Assembly (NCBI GenBank): GCA_033398695.1
Contig: CM065801.1
Location: 2,914,001 to 2,978,000 of the forward strand
DNA: 64,000 nucleotides
Source of the DNA: Orobanche coerulescens
Taxonomy: Eukaryota; Streptophyta; Magnoliopsida; Lamiales; Orobanchaceae
Direction: 5' to 3'
Shown here: positions 11,267-23,977 of the stretch, piece after piece
Position numbering within the stretch: position 1 is the first letter of the stretch
Layout of the letters: each line of letters begins with the position of its first letter
Made by a program: the position numbers and the translations under genes
The notes under the pieces: model-generated
Databases searched by the model: none
Told to the model about the DNA's origin: nothing
The model's input: only the letters and a program-made list of their open reading frames with translations

Positions 11267-14200
11267 TGTAACACCCCCAATCCGCTCAGGGATATTACAC
11301 GCCGTAGAACCTTTCCTCAAGGATCTACCAGGCTGGTAACGACATTTAACATCTCGACAATGCCTTCGAGGCTACAATGACTCAGTAGACCGATTTGGTC
11401 TTTCCACAAATACATACAACTCAAATACAACTCATGCCCACGCAGGGGACAAAATACAACTACACCCGCATAACGGAACAATACAAAGAAATGAAAATAA
11501 AGTACAATCAACCAACACACGATGTACGGTTCCTCATGTGATTAGTATCGATCATCTTTCATCATCCTTCGTGCCGACCCGGTGTTATGCTCCAAAACCT
11601 GAATGCAAAAACAGACATCCACCCCCCGAATACTCGGGGGTTAGCAAAACTCCACTGTTTTGCTAGTGCAAATACAAAGTGCAAATACGAGCCATACAAT
11701 TCACATTCCACGAGTAACAATAACCGAGGATCCTCAAAGATCCAAACGAAACGAAAAGTACTTCCCGAGGCAAGGGTTTGAGAAAACATTTCAAAAACGA
11801 AATATCATAAATCAATGGAAGTAATTTATAAAACAGTTTAGAATGCCATCGAGAGTTTTAATAGAAAACAATTTAGGATTATCAAATCCTACTTTTCGAA
11901 AACCAAAAGACAAAAGGGGTCACCGCCCAAAGGTTTACTTTCAAAAATGACATTAACCAACCGTTGGGATTTTAGCCCCAACCGTAAAAGCGACTTTTAC
12001 AAAACCATTGGGATTTTAGCCCCAAATCTCATCAACTCACAAGACACAAGAACGACTGTGAGGTTCGTATCCCAACATCAAAATCCACAAATAAAGGATT
12101 TAAAACAACAACAAAATACTCCAAAGTGCCATCCTAGCCAAGTAAGCCAAACGAACACTTACCTCTTACACACTTAGTCAATGCATGCAATCATGAAAAC
12201 TGTTCAAAGCACTCATTTCCTAAATGAATACCCACAATTAGCCTCGAGAACAGGGCGGCAGATACATTCTCGCTCGAGGCCTCATAGGACCCTACCGAGT
12301 TGGCTACAATTACAAAAACAAAACCACGCACACGCTAAGCCGTGAGAACAGGCGGCAGATACATTCTCACTCGAGGCCTTGCAAGGACCTAACGAGTCAG
12401 TTGGCTAGCGGTACGAAACTCGTGAAATCCAGGCGGCAAAGATAGATATCCCTCCTTGACCCCGTCGGGCCAACACAAGGTGAGTAAATTACACACAATA
12501 CACGTTACTCATGCAATACTAACATGCTAAGAATGTAAGTTCATTAAGAATACCCACTAGAGATGGCCATTAACTCGACACCATTACCAAACTCTTCAAA
12601 AATACAATAACAAGCTTAAATACGGAATACACGATTCCATAACTTTAAACAAGAGGAGTATCCTCATAAAATCCTCCGACGTTCAAAATAATCAAATCAT
12701 AATCAATTCTCAAAACACCGTTCACAGAACACACGCGTTTTGAAAGGAAGCCTTTAACGAGGCTAAACCGAAGTCCTTTTGAAACTTCATTTCAAATAAC
12801 CAAACAAACACATCAAGACGACCACCGATCATCATATACATAAAACGAGAAAAGTATGGGCAAGGTACTTGCCTCGATACCACGAGCACGGAACCACGAA
12901 CGGATATGGCTCAACCGGGAAGCTTCGGAACGCCCGATGCTAACGAAAAGGAATACGACAACGAACGGAACGGAAGAATCAAGCACGACCACGAGGAATC
13001 GACGAAAATGAACCTAACGATTCGAATAGCACAATCACAACCACTTCTAAACGATTACGGAAAAGGAATACACCCGGAAACCCGCCTACGATTCATGTAT
13101 ATTCATACAAAAATAACAACGAGGGCGGACCACAACCAAACCCTCTCGATTCCATAAAAATCCACAAAATATCCATGAATCCGTAGGAAAACTAAAGATA
13201 CTAACAATATCAATCGTATACATCATGAATCCACCAACGAAACTAACGAATCTAAGAAAACCCAAAACCCCCAAATTAATCGAAAGAGGGTTTTAGAGCT
13301 TTACCTTGGAAGATTCGAGTACTAAGATCCGTAGAACACGCGTTAGATTGATTATCCGAGCCTCTCAACCGAAAAGAAATGATGGAAATCGACCCCCGGA
13401 TGAAGAACTCTCCCCCTCTATCTCCTCTCTCGCGGCGCTTAGAAAATCAAGCGAATGAAATGAGCCGCTCGCCGTAACACACATTTATAGCGTAATACGT
13501 TAGACCCTATCGGCCGCCTATCGGCCGATAGGCCCAACCGATAGCCATACGGAATGCCGGCAGAGGGTCTATCGACCCCTATCGGCCGAAAGGCTCTGGA
13601 AGTGCTCTACCAAAACTAAACGACCATAACTCTCTCGTCCTGACTCGATTGACTCACCGCTTGAACCATTGGAAAGCTAACTCGATGTTCTATAATATTG
13701 CAAGATTTATAATTTTTGGAGTTACCAAAAATTAATGATGATCTAACAAAGACGAACTCATACTTAGAAAAGTCGTTTAGTAATCCCGAATTCAACAAAA
13801 CGACACCAAACCCGAACTCAATACGAACCGAAGATACGGTTACGAAGTACTCACAAAGACGAATCTAAGAGCTAGTAGAACACACAATTCCGACCACCCG
13901 AAGGCTCGAGATTCGACAACGGAAGGTAATTACCCCAAACTTTGGGAAATTACGAAAATGGCCCAAATGCCCGAAAATCACCATACGTGATCGAATAACC
14001 AAACCGAAGTTCACAACACGTCTAACAAAGTTAAACGGACTTGCGGGAAACTCAAACAAATAGCTTGGTCGAGATTCGCAAGAATCGAACTCAAGTGCGG
14101 AAAAGTCGCTAAAAAGCACAGAACTCAACGAAACGACACCGAAACGAACTCGGATGTCAAAAAGTGTAGAATTAATCATTCTCAGAATGACGAAACGGTC

Positions 14201-14275
14201 ATGAGCGAGTCGTCAAAACGGACTCCGACCGAAAAAAAAAAGAATTACCGGAAATCGAAAATTGCGGATATTACA
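11267..14275 (-). repeat. 3' LTR of element B
   Basis: The plus-strand limits are TGTAACACCCCC and GATATTACA. It is about 3009 bp long and closely matches 16525-19528 apart from scattered changes and small indels. The minus-strand TATA box (GCTATAAATGTG) lies near 13482-13493. Short ORFs such as 11587-11781 recur at the same place in the other LTR and are not genes. Confidence 0.9.
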
Positions 14276-16524
14276 TTCTACCCTCCTTAAAAGAAGTTTC
14301 GTCCCGAAACTTAAAACAAGTAGGGAGAAGAAATATTCCGCCAGGAAAAACTCAACGAGACACACCAGAATGCGTAACTAATGCCCAACGGCGAAATGTT
14401 ACAAACAACGCAAAGGAATATACGGCGTGTAAACACGCTCCACGGTGACCAACACAACGTCGCCGTTAGGGATATAATAAAACCGACAAGTGACAAGCGT
14501 CATCAAACGGATACTATAGTCAAGTCAATTATCCGATAATCACAAAACACAACGAACGAAAATCAATATGATTGACCAACCCAACGGCACATCAATCAAA
14601 ACGCGAGCCAACCGCTGAACAAACACGGAATCCCACCGCCTAAGGGATGGAAGATCGAAACGAAACTAATTTCCGAATCAAGGGAATTACGAAGGAGCCT
14701 GAACGTTCAACAATCACGAAACGAGAACAAAAACCGAACAAACAAACGATCGAGACAACAAAAATCGAAGAATCATGTTCGAATCACGAAGAACAATAAA
14801 GTTCAACAATAACTCCGAGGATGATCTGGTGAGAACTACAAGACATGCATTCCCATAAGATCCACAGGAAAGGGAATAGCGATTGAAAAGTCACAACGAC
14901 AAATAAGTTATTCCGAAATGATATCACACTGCTCGATAAACAAAAACAAGGGCAGGACAAGCTCGAAATGTCAACGAACATAAATGAGTCGACAAAGTAG
15001 AAAATACAAGTTCAAAATCCGATCCTTCAATAAAAGGACTAGTAGAACCAAATGATGTTACTCCCGAACAAAGTTCACAAGAATCGAACCGAACTCGAAA
15101 AAGTCACACCGATAACCGAGATCGCCCACAACAAGATCACACTGCTCGGACGATGAAATCAAATACCGAACAAGTTCATAAAGTACCAACGAACATGCGC
15201 GAATCGATAGATCGGGAAGAGAAAACACGTAAGTCAAAATAGTACGGCATTACCTCCGACCTCGTCCACGAAATTCACAAAAACGGGAGCAAGGTAACAA
15301 GACATTAAACAATCGACGCATAACGGAACCATCACCGATGCACACGGTCATACCAAACCAAGCTCTAACAGCTCGCACATGCGGGACAACGCATAGATTG
15401 CCATGAGGCGACAACATTCAATACCAACACTCCGCCTCACAGGGGCTAGCACAACCAATGTGTGGAAAGCGTCTCAACGCTCACACCGCCAATTCGATCA
15501 TACTCGGGAGAAAGTATCCAAATGACAACGCGAACATCACACATACATACCCAGCCCTCAAACGGGAATGGATAGGTTTTTTAAAAAAACGAAAACCTCA
15601 TTTTGAAAATAATTTAGAAGAATACTGGTTGATCTTGAGTATCACCTTTCAAAAAGTATAAACGTGAAACATCGTTATCGAGACACTGGAGAACCATTTC
15701 GCATTTGATAAGAATGAAGATACTTTCTCTTAATGAAAACTTTCAAAATATTCGACCCTCGGGTCTAAATAAAAGTGTTGAAAATATCTCAAAACATTTT
15801 GGTCCTCGAGGTAGAAAATTTTGAAATACATTGTGGCATCTAGGATGTACCACAAGAAAATAACTCATTTGAAAAGTATGTCTCGAAATTCATTTTTCTA
15901 AGATACTCAAGGTTTTCAAAAATCCAATAGGCCAGAATGCCCAAAACTCACACATACCGACGTTCACTAAAACAACTCCTAGCACACGCATCAAAACGTT
16001 TAAAATCAAGACAATACATGTCTTTAAACGAAAATAAACGATAAAATACCATATTCAGAACAAAACCACTGATAAAATACCCTCCCGCACTGGCTAGTGA
16101 ACAAGTCGAACGCGTATAAGCACAAAGCCTCCACAAGAGGTTTGTAAAACGCCCAAATCAATTCGTAAATCATCAACAAACGACAAAAACAACAATAACA
16201 AGACATCACAACGATTTACATTCCTCGTATAAATCAAATACGAGAGTCGACTAAATATATATCGTGAAATCAAAATTCACATAAGGATTCCACCACTTAA
16301 CAAATAATCATAAAAATAGCTCGTGTCACACGAGGCACAACACAAAGAAGGGAGACTTACTTCCACAGTCGCACGAAGATGATGATCGGCCCACGATACT
16401 ACTCACGACCAACAAACTCAAACGACGTCGTCACGACACGACTCGGACTAAATCCGTGAGACAAAACTCAATAGACACCATCGACCCGACCTAGGTTTTC
16501 ACAACCTAAGCTCGATACCATTTA
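14276..16524 (-). other. Interior of element B, non-coding
   Basis: The interior runs from the polypurine tract (plus-strand TTCTACCCTCCTTAAAAG) to the primer site. I find no capsid, protease, reverse transcriptase or integrase motifs in any frame. Parts match the interior of A in reverse (for example 16300-16500 with 20700-20940), which shows that both descend from one non-coding master element. Confidence 0.75.
16505..16520 (-). promoter_or_regulatory. Primer-binding site of element B (initiator Met-tRNA type)
   Basis: On the minus strand the sequence reads TGGTATCGAGCTTAGG, four bases inside the 5' LTR. It differs slightly from element A's TGGTATCAGAGCTTAGG. This position and sequence are usual for chromoviruses. 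Confidence 0.8.
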
Positions 16525-19500
16525 TGTAACACCCCAATCCGCTCGTGGATATTACACGCCGTAGAACCTTTCCTCAAGGATCTACCAGCCGGTAACGACA
16601 TTTAACATCTCGACAATGCCTTCGAGGCTACAATGACTCAAGAGACCGATTTGGTCTTTCCACAAATACATACAACTCAAATACAACTCATGCCCACGCA
16701 GGGACAAAATACAACTACACCCGCATAACGGAACAATACAGCAGCGGAAAATAAAGTACAACTGAACCAACACACGATGTACGGTTCCTCATGTGATTAG
16801 TATCGATCATCTTTCATCATCCTTCGTGCCGACCCGGTGTTATGCTCCAAAACCTGAATGCAAAAACAGACATCCACCCCCCGAATACTCGGGGGTTAGC
16901 AAAACTCCACTGTTTTGCTAGTGCAAATACAAAGTGCAAATACGAGCCATACAATTCACATTCCACGAGTAACAATAACCGAGGATCCTCAAAGATCCAA
17001 ACGAAACGAAAAGTACTTCCCGAGGCAAGGGTTTGAGAAAACATTTCAAAAACGAAATATCATAAATCAATGGAAGTAATTTATAAAACAGTTTAGAATG
17101 CCATCGAGAGTTTTAATAGAAAACAATTTAGGATTATCAAATCCTACTTTTCAAAACCAAAAGACAAAAGGGGTCACCGCCCCAAAGGTTTACTTTCGAA
17201 AATGACATTAACCAACCGTTGGGATTTTAGCCCCAAATCCAGAAACGACTTTTACAAAACCATTGGGATTTTAGCCCCAAATCTCATCAACTCACAAGAC
17301 ACAAGAACGACCAGGAGGTTCGTATCCCAACATCAAAATCCACAAATAAAGGATTTAAAACAACAACAAAATACTCCAAAGGCCATCCTAGCCAAGTAAG
17401 CCAAACGAACACTTACCTCTTACACACTTAGTCAATGCATGCAATCATGAAAACCGTTCGAAAGCACTCATTTCCTAAATGAATACCCACAATTAGCCTC
17501 GAGAACAGGCGGCGAGATACATTCTCGCCGAGGCCTCATAGGGACCCTACCGAGTTGGCTACAATTACAAAAAAACAAAACCACGCACACGCTAAGCCGT
17601 GAGAACAGGCGGCAAGATACATTCTCACTCGAGGCCTTGCAAGGACCCTAACGAGTTGGCTAGAAGGTGCGAAACTCGTGAAATCCAGGGCGGCAGCATA
17701 GATTTCCCTCCTTGACCCCGTCGGGCCAACACAAGGTGAGTAAATTACACACAATACACGTTACTCATGCAATACTAACATGCTAAGAATGTAAGTTCAT
17801 TAAGAATACCCACTAGAGATGGCCATTAACTCGACACCATTACCAAACTCTTCAAAAATACAATAACAAGCTTAAATACGGAATACACGATTCCATAACT
17901 TTAAACAAGAGGAGTATCCTCATAAAATCCTCCGACGTTCAAAATAATCAAATCATAATCAATTCTCAAAACACCGTTCACAGAACACACGCGTTTTGAA
18001 AGGAAGCCTTTAACGTGGCTAAACCAAGTCCTTTGAAACTTCATTTCAAATAACCAAACAAACACATCAAGACGACCACCGATCATCATATACATAAACG
18101 AGAAAAGTATGGGCAAGGTACTTGCCTCGATACCACGAGCACGGAACCACGAACGGATATGGCTCAACCGAAGCTTCTAACGCCCGATGCTAACGAAAAG
18201 GAATACGACAACGAACGGAACGGAAGAATCAAGCACGACCACGAGGAATCGACGAAAATGAACCTAACGATTCGAATAGCACAATCACAACCACTTCTAA
18301 ACGATTACGGAAAAGGAATACACCCGGAAACCCGCCTACGATTCATGTATATTCATACAAAAATAACAACGAGGGCGACCACAACCAAACCCTCTCGATT
18401 CCATAAAAATCCACAAAATATCCATGAATCCGTAGGAAAACTAAAGATACTAACAATATCAATCGTATACATCATGAATCCACCAACGAAACGGAACGAA
18501 TCTAAGAAAACCCAAAACCCCCAAATTAATCGAAATAGGGTTTTAGAGCATTACCTTGGAAGATTCGAGTACTAAGATCCGTAGAACACGCGTTAGATTG
18601 ATTATCCGAGCCTCACAACCGAAAAGAAATGATGGAAATCGACCCCCGGATGAAGAACTCTCCCCCTCTATATCCTCTCTCTCGCGGCGCTTAGGAAAAC
18701 TGGCGAATGAAATGAGTCGTCGCTCGTAACACACATTTATAGCGTAATACGCCAGCACTTATCGGCCGCCTATCGGCCGATAGCCCAACCGATAGCCATA
18801 CGGAATGCCGGCAGAGGGTCTATCGACCCCCTATCGGCCGAAAGGCTCCTGGAAGTGCTCTACCAAAACTAAACGACCATAACTCTCGTCCTGACTCGAT
18901 TGACTCACCGCTTGAACCATTGGAAAGCTAACTCGATGTTCTATAATATTGCAAAGATTTATAATTTTTGGACTTACCAAAAATTACTGATAATCTAACA
19001 AAGACGAACTCATACTTAGAAAACTCGATTAGTAATCCCGAATTCAACAAAACGACATCAAACCCGAACGAATACGAACCGAAGATACGGTTACGAAGTA
19101 CTCACAAAGACGAATCTAAGAGCTAGTAGAACACACAATTCCGACCACCCGAAGGCTCGAGATTCGACAACGGAAGGTAATTACCCCAAACTTTGGGAAA
19201 TTACGAAAATGGCCCAAATGCCCGAAATTCACCATAGGTGATAGTATAACCTAACCGAAGTTCACAACACTTCTAACAAAGTTAAACGGTCTTGCGGAAA
19301 CTCAAACAATAGCTTTCGGTCGAGATTCGCAAGAATCGAACTCAAGTGCGGAAAAGTCGCTAAAAAGCACAGAACTCAACGAAACGACACCGAAACGAAC
19401 TCGGATGTCAAAAAGTGTAGAATTAATCATTCTCAGAATGACGAAACGGTCATGAGCGAGTCGTCAAAACGGACTCCGACCGAAAAAAAAAAAAGAATTA

Positions 19501-19528
19501 CCGGAAATCGAAAATTGCGGATATTACA
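16525..19528 (-). repeat. 5' LTR of element B
   Basis: The plus-strand limits are TGTAACACCCC and GATATTACA, about 3004 bp. It is the second copy of 11267-14275. The minus-strand TATA box is near 18730-18745, with the TATCGGCCGATA palindrome block on its upstream side (18752-18850). Confidence 0.9.
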
Positions 19529-20692
19529 GCCGGTGCGGTGACATGTTCAATGAGCGGCCAACATGATGGAAGTGAACGCCGGTACACAGGTGCGCAAGGG
19601 AGGCGCCTGGCAGGCTTATTGGTTACGGGTATTTGAGTGATAGCTAAGACCCCGTTACCGAACGATGTTCGTATCTCAAATTCTTTCAACTCACTTTTAA
19701 ATGTTTGTCTTGATATAGACCGCGATTTGTGTTTTTGAAAGCTTGTTTCAACTTGTTTTTAAAGCGTTGGTATCAGGGTTAATTAACCAAGGAGGTTTGA
19801 CGAAATCTCCGAGGGTTAATTAATCGTGGGTCTTGAGCAGGATATGTCGAATGAGAGATTGTACCTTTGATTGTATTGTGGTGCTATTCTGTGTATTGGG
19901 TCAAGGACCCTGTGGAATGTTAAGATGATTAATCTCGTATTGATATTATTTGGATTTGGGTCTAGAAGCCCGTGTGATGTTGAGATGTTTGATCTCGTGT
20001 CGATATTATTTGGTTTCGGGTCGAGAATCCCGTGGAAATATTTGTGGAGACTCGTTTGTGTTGATTTAGTGGCTTTCTTGCAAATTGTTTTCTATTAAAA
20101 CTCTCGATGGCATCTTTAAAACCGTTTTATAAATGGTTTCCCTTTATTTGTGATCTTTCGGTTTTGAGAAATGTTTACCAAACTCATGCATCGGGAAGTA
20201 CTTTTCGTTACGTTTGGATTTTTGAGGATTCCTGATTATTGTTATTCGCGAAATGTGAATTGTATGGCTCGTAATTGCACTTTGTTCTTGCACTAGCAAA
20301 ACAGTGGAGTTTTGCTAACCCCCGAGTATTCGGGGGGTGGATGTCTATTTTTGCATTCAGATTTGGGAGCATAACACAGGGTCGGCACGGAGGATGATGA
20401 AAGATGAACGATACTAATCACACGAGGATCCGTATGAGGTCATTGATATAGTTATAGTTTATTTTCCGCTGTAGTATTCTTTCCCGTTGTACGGGAGTGT
20501 GTTGTATTTGACCCCTGCGTGGGCATGTAATGAGTTTGAGTTGTATGTAATCATTGAAAGACCAAATCGGTCTACTGAGTCATAATGCCTTAAAGGCATT
20601 TTTGAGTTGTTCTATGTTGTTGCCAGCCTGGTAGATCCTTGAGAAAAGGGTCTACGGCGTGTAATATCCCTGAGCGGATTGAGGGTGTTACA
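19529..20692 (+). repeat. 5' LTR of element A, second part (after TSD GCCGG)
   Basis: This part matches 34245-35408 and ends GGGTGTTACA at 20692. It contains two adjacent hairpins at 20293-20339. Several short ORFs in it (for example 19871-20098) recur at the same site in the 3' LTR and are not genes. Confidence 0.88.
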
Positions 20693-20696
20693 TAAA

Positions 20697-20713
20697 TGGT
20701 ATCAGAGCTTAGG
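20697..20713 (+). promoter_or_regulatory. Primer-binding site of element A
   Basis: TGGTATCAGAGCTTAGG begins five bases after the 5' LTR and matches the initiator-methionine tRNA 3' end used by most Ty3/Gypsy chromoviruses. Confidence 0.88.
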
Positions 20714-22154
20714 TTGTGGAAACCTAGGCTGTCGGGTCAGTGGTGTCTGTTGAGTTTTGTCTTGTCGGATTTTATCCGATCGAAATGTCGCGACGCTGGC
20801 CGCCCGAGTTTATTGGTCGTGATTAGTATCGTGGGGCGATCATCATCTTCGTGCGACCTGTGGATGTAAGTCTCCCTTCTTTGTGTTGTGCCTCGTGTGA
20901 CACGAGCTATTTTATGATTATTTGTTAAGTGACGGAATCCTCTTATGGATTTTGATTTCTTGATATGTGGTTATTTGACTCTAATATTTTGTTCATATGA
21001 GGAGTAGTGTTGCTGGATTGTGCATGTTGAACTGTATTTCTTTTATCCGCTGCGTGAGTTCTTTTGTAATGACTTTCGGTATTTTACCGACCGAGTTTTA
21101 TTTCAAAAACCGATTCCATTAACCGAGATTTTTGGCCTTGATCGTTTTGGCGAAATTCTTATGACGGTATTTAGTATTTTGTAAATGGCTTTTGTGAGTT
21201 TTTTAAATATTACCGTCATCGGCCTTTTTGGCGTTTTTGTAAATGGTTTTATCCTGGTGGGTTCCGGCGCGGGACCAATGGCGCTATAATGTTCCGTGTA
21301 ATTACCTGAAATTTTTGGGCATTCTAGCCCATTGAATTATCTTTGAAAACCTTGAGTATCTTAGAAAATAAAATTCGAGACGTACTTTTAAATGGATTGT
21401 ATTTTCAAGGCGCCTACTATCGCAACTATCTGTTTCAAAATTCTTCTACCTCGAGGACCCAAAATGTTTTGAGATGTTTTCAATGCTTTATAAACACTTT
21501 TACTTACACCCGAGGGTCGAATATTCTGAAAGTTTTCCACTAAGAGAAGGTGTCCTCATTTTTGTTCAAACGCAATATGAATTTCAAAGTCTCGAAAATG
21601 ATGTTTGTTCAACTTTTTGTAAAATGATACTCAAGATCAACTGGTGTCTCCAAACTATTTTCAAAAGGTGGTTTTCGTTTTTAAAACCCATCATTTCCTG
21701 CTTGTGGTCGGAGAAGGTGTGTACGATGTTGGTATTGTTGTTAGGGTGTTAGCCCTCCGAATTGTGATTGAATTAGTGGTGTGAACGTTGAGTCGTTCGC
21801 CACGCATATGTTTTGTTAGCCCGTTGTGGGAGGTGTGATGATGATCTTTGATGTTATCATTTCGTGGTGGCTTGCGTGTTATCGCACCTATGTGAGCTGT
21901 TAAAGCTTGGATTTTTGCGCGTTTATGCACATGTGTGATTGTTTCATGATGTTTGTAATTATGTACTGGTTATTGTCCGGGCCGTTAAGGTCGCCGAACG
22001 ATACCGTCGTTGCTGTAGTGTTTGTGTGTGTATTACCTTACGATAATTATCGTTGTATATGATATGTGTTATGACTCTTTATTGTGCTGAGTTGGCATCG
22101 CCGCTATGTTGTTTTGCGACGTTACGCCCCATTGTATCTAGCATTTGTATTTTC
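20714..22154 (+). other. Interior of element A, left part
   Basis: This is non-coding retrotransposon interior. I see no domain motifs. The first 200 bp match the interior of B in reverse. It ends at the target duplication GATAT (22155-22159) of element C. Confidence 0.7.
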
Positions 22155-22159
22155 GATAT

Positions 22160-23740
22160 TGTTCGCTATAATTTTAAACAATCCGTAAGTGTACGGAAAA
22201 TATGTAGAAAGCGGCAAGCAAGGTCCTATTCCACAGAGACTAAATATTCCTATTGCGTTGAGTACTAGATTATAATGATTCCGGTTTTATCTAGACGATC
22301 GAAAGTTGAATGGATGGTTAACGAAATAAAATAAAATGATGACAATAAAAGAAAATATCCGAATTAAGGAGAATTGCAAGAGTTTAGAAAGAAAGATTCC
22401 AAGGCTCGGTTTCCGTTGATCACTAAGTTTAGTCGGGATTGGTTCCAAAAGTTCTAAGTGTGTTTCCAAAATGATAATCACAATAATATTCTAAAGTCCC
22501 TCTCGAGATGCATTAAAACGTAGATTAAACAACCTATAACAACGTCTCAGTTTACTATAAATTATCTAACTCCAAAATGTTCATAAGATTTAAACATCAT
22601 CATAGCTTATCACCGATTTCTCAATCTCGTAATTTACTACGTCAAATACTCGAAACCTATTAATGCCCTCTTCTCTCGAATTATGAGCAATTAAGTTAAA
22701 CATATAAAAACATTGATCAAGTGTCTAAACATGAATCAAAACCAAGTATTTGATAAAGAAATCACACTAGATATATATAATCATCAATCCCTCAAAACCA
22801 TAGCAAATCAACGTACTCCCATGCCCGGAATCTAACGAGTTTAGCCGGACATGGTAATGAAAGAAAGATTAATAATCATCATGTTCATCATGTTCATGCT
22901 AAATAAAACAACATAATGAATAAAAGATAGGAAGAAGATAAAACTCGGATGGTTTCTTGATTTATCCCGGTTGAAGCCTTTAAATGTTCTTGAAGTGTTC
23001 TTCAAGAATTTCCTTCAAATCTCCTTCTTTTTGGATGAAAAACTCTCAAATCTTGTGTTTCTCTCTCTCTCCAATCTCTCCAATCTTTAGCCTCTTCCAA
23101 GTCTTGCCCCATATCCTCTTTTTATAAAGCTTAAAAAACCACTTTTTCATGTTCAAATCTTCAAAAATGTCAAAAGTGATTTTTCCATCAAAAGTGACAC
23201 GGCCCGTGTCAAATGACACGGCCAGCGTCATACTTGTCCTAGAAAATGCAAAAACTTTCTCGACAGCAGACTGTCGTGTCATTTGACACGCCCGTGTCAT
23301 ACCGTCCCGTAAAATGCAAAAACTTTCTCGAATCATGAAGTCGTGGTCTAGAAGCCATATCTCCTCAATACACCTCGGAATTTAGCGTATGATATACCGT
23401 TGCGAAGCTGATTTCATGAGGAATCCATATATATATAGAACACATCCTTATTCGAAGTAATGAATCTGGATATTAGAAAATACGACAGGTAGTGCTTCAA
23501 TCTTCATCGTTTTAGGCCTCGTTCTCTCGTTTCTGCATTGCTTGATATGTATTTGGGGATTGAGACTTCGGTCTTGCTTGATAATGTCCTTAAAACACCT
23601 ATAAATTCAAATAAAATATACCCAAGCGTGATCGAGTCCAACAAACACAATATGAGTACAAACGACACAATTCTACACATTTTAGGATCTTAAAATCCGG
23701 AAAAACCTTATAAAAATATGTGTAAAAATGAGTGTTATCA
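22160..23740 (-). repeat. 3' LTR of element C
   Basis: It is 1581 bp, TGTTCGCT...GTTATCA, nearly identical to 29428-31009. The minus-strand TATA box (TTTATAAAAAGAGG) lies near 23117-23130, with the GTGACACGGCCCGTGTCA block on its upstream side. Confidence 0.93.
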
Positions 23741-23977
23741 AAATCCCCCAAACTTGAACGTTGATCGTCCCGAGCAATGCACTTTAAAATAACCACTCTT
23801 AAGGGAACTCATCCCTCAACATACCTCAGAGGATCATTTTGAAAATTCATCAATACGCCTCAAGAAATAAATAAGTCGAGTTCTATAAAGTATTCAAATC
23901 TCGGGGGTGCTTCCTTAACATCATAGCTAATACTTGAATAATACGAACCTCGCCGGTCAAGTGTATTCCCTCACTAT
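23741..23977 (-). other. Element C interior next to the 3' LTR, with polypurine tract
   Basis: The first twelve bases read TTTGGGGGATTT on the minus strand, the expected polypurine tract. The rest is non-coding. The last five bases, ACTAT (23973-23977), are the left target duplication of the solo LTR. Confidence 0.75.

Larger units (their letters stand above)
11267..19528 (-). mobile_element. Element B: second member of the A family, inserted inverted into A's 5' LTR
   Basis: It is a complete LTR element on the minus strand: LTRs 11267-14275 and 16525-19528, primer site TGGTATCGAGCTTAGG on the minus strand (16505-16520), and a polypurine tract at 14276-14293. GCCGG flanks both ends (11262-11266, 19529-19533). 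Joining 11266 to 19534 restores the sequence found at 34243-34255 in A's other LTR. The 2.25-kb interior has no convincing protein-coding frame. It belongs to the same family as A, so its LTRs run as inverted copies of A's LTRs. Confidence 0.92.

Noticed and set aside
11562..17044. Repeated ORFs of 64-75 codons (for example 11587-11781 and 16842-17036) with identical products
   Set aside because: They lie at the same position in the two LTRs of element B and overlap ORFs on the other strand; they are open by chance in LTR sequence.
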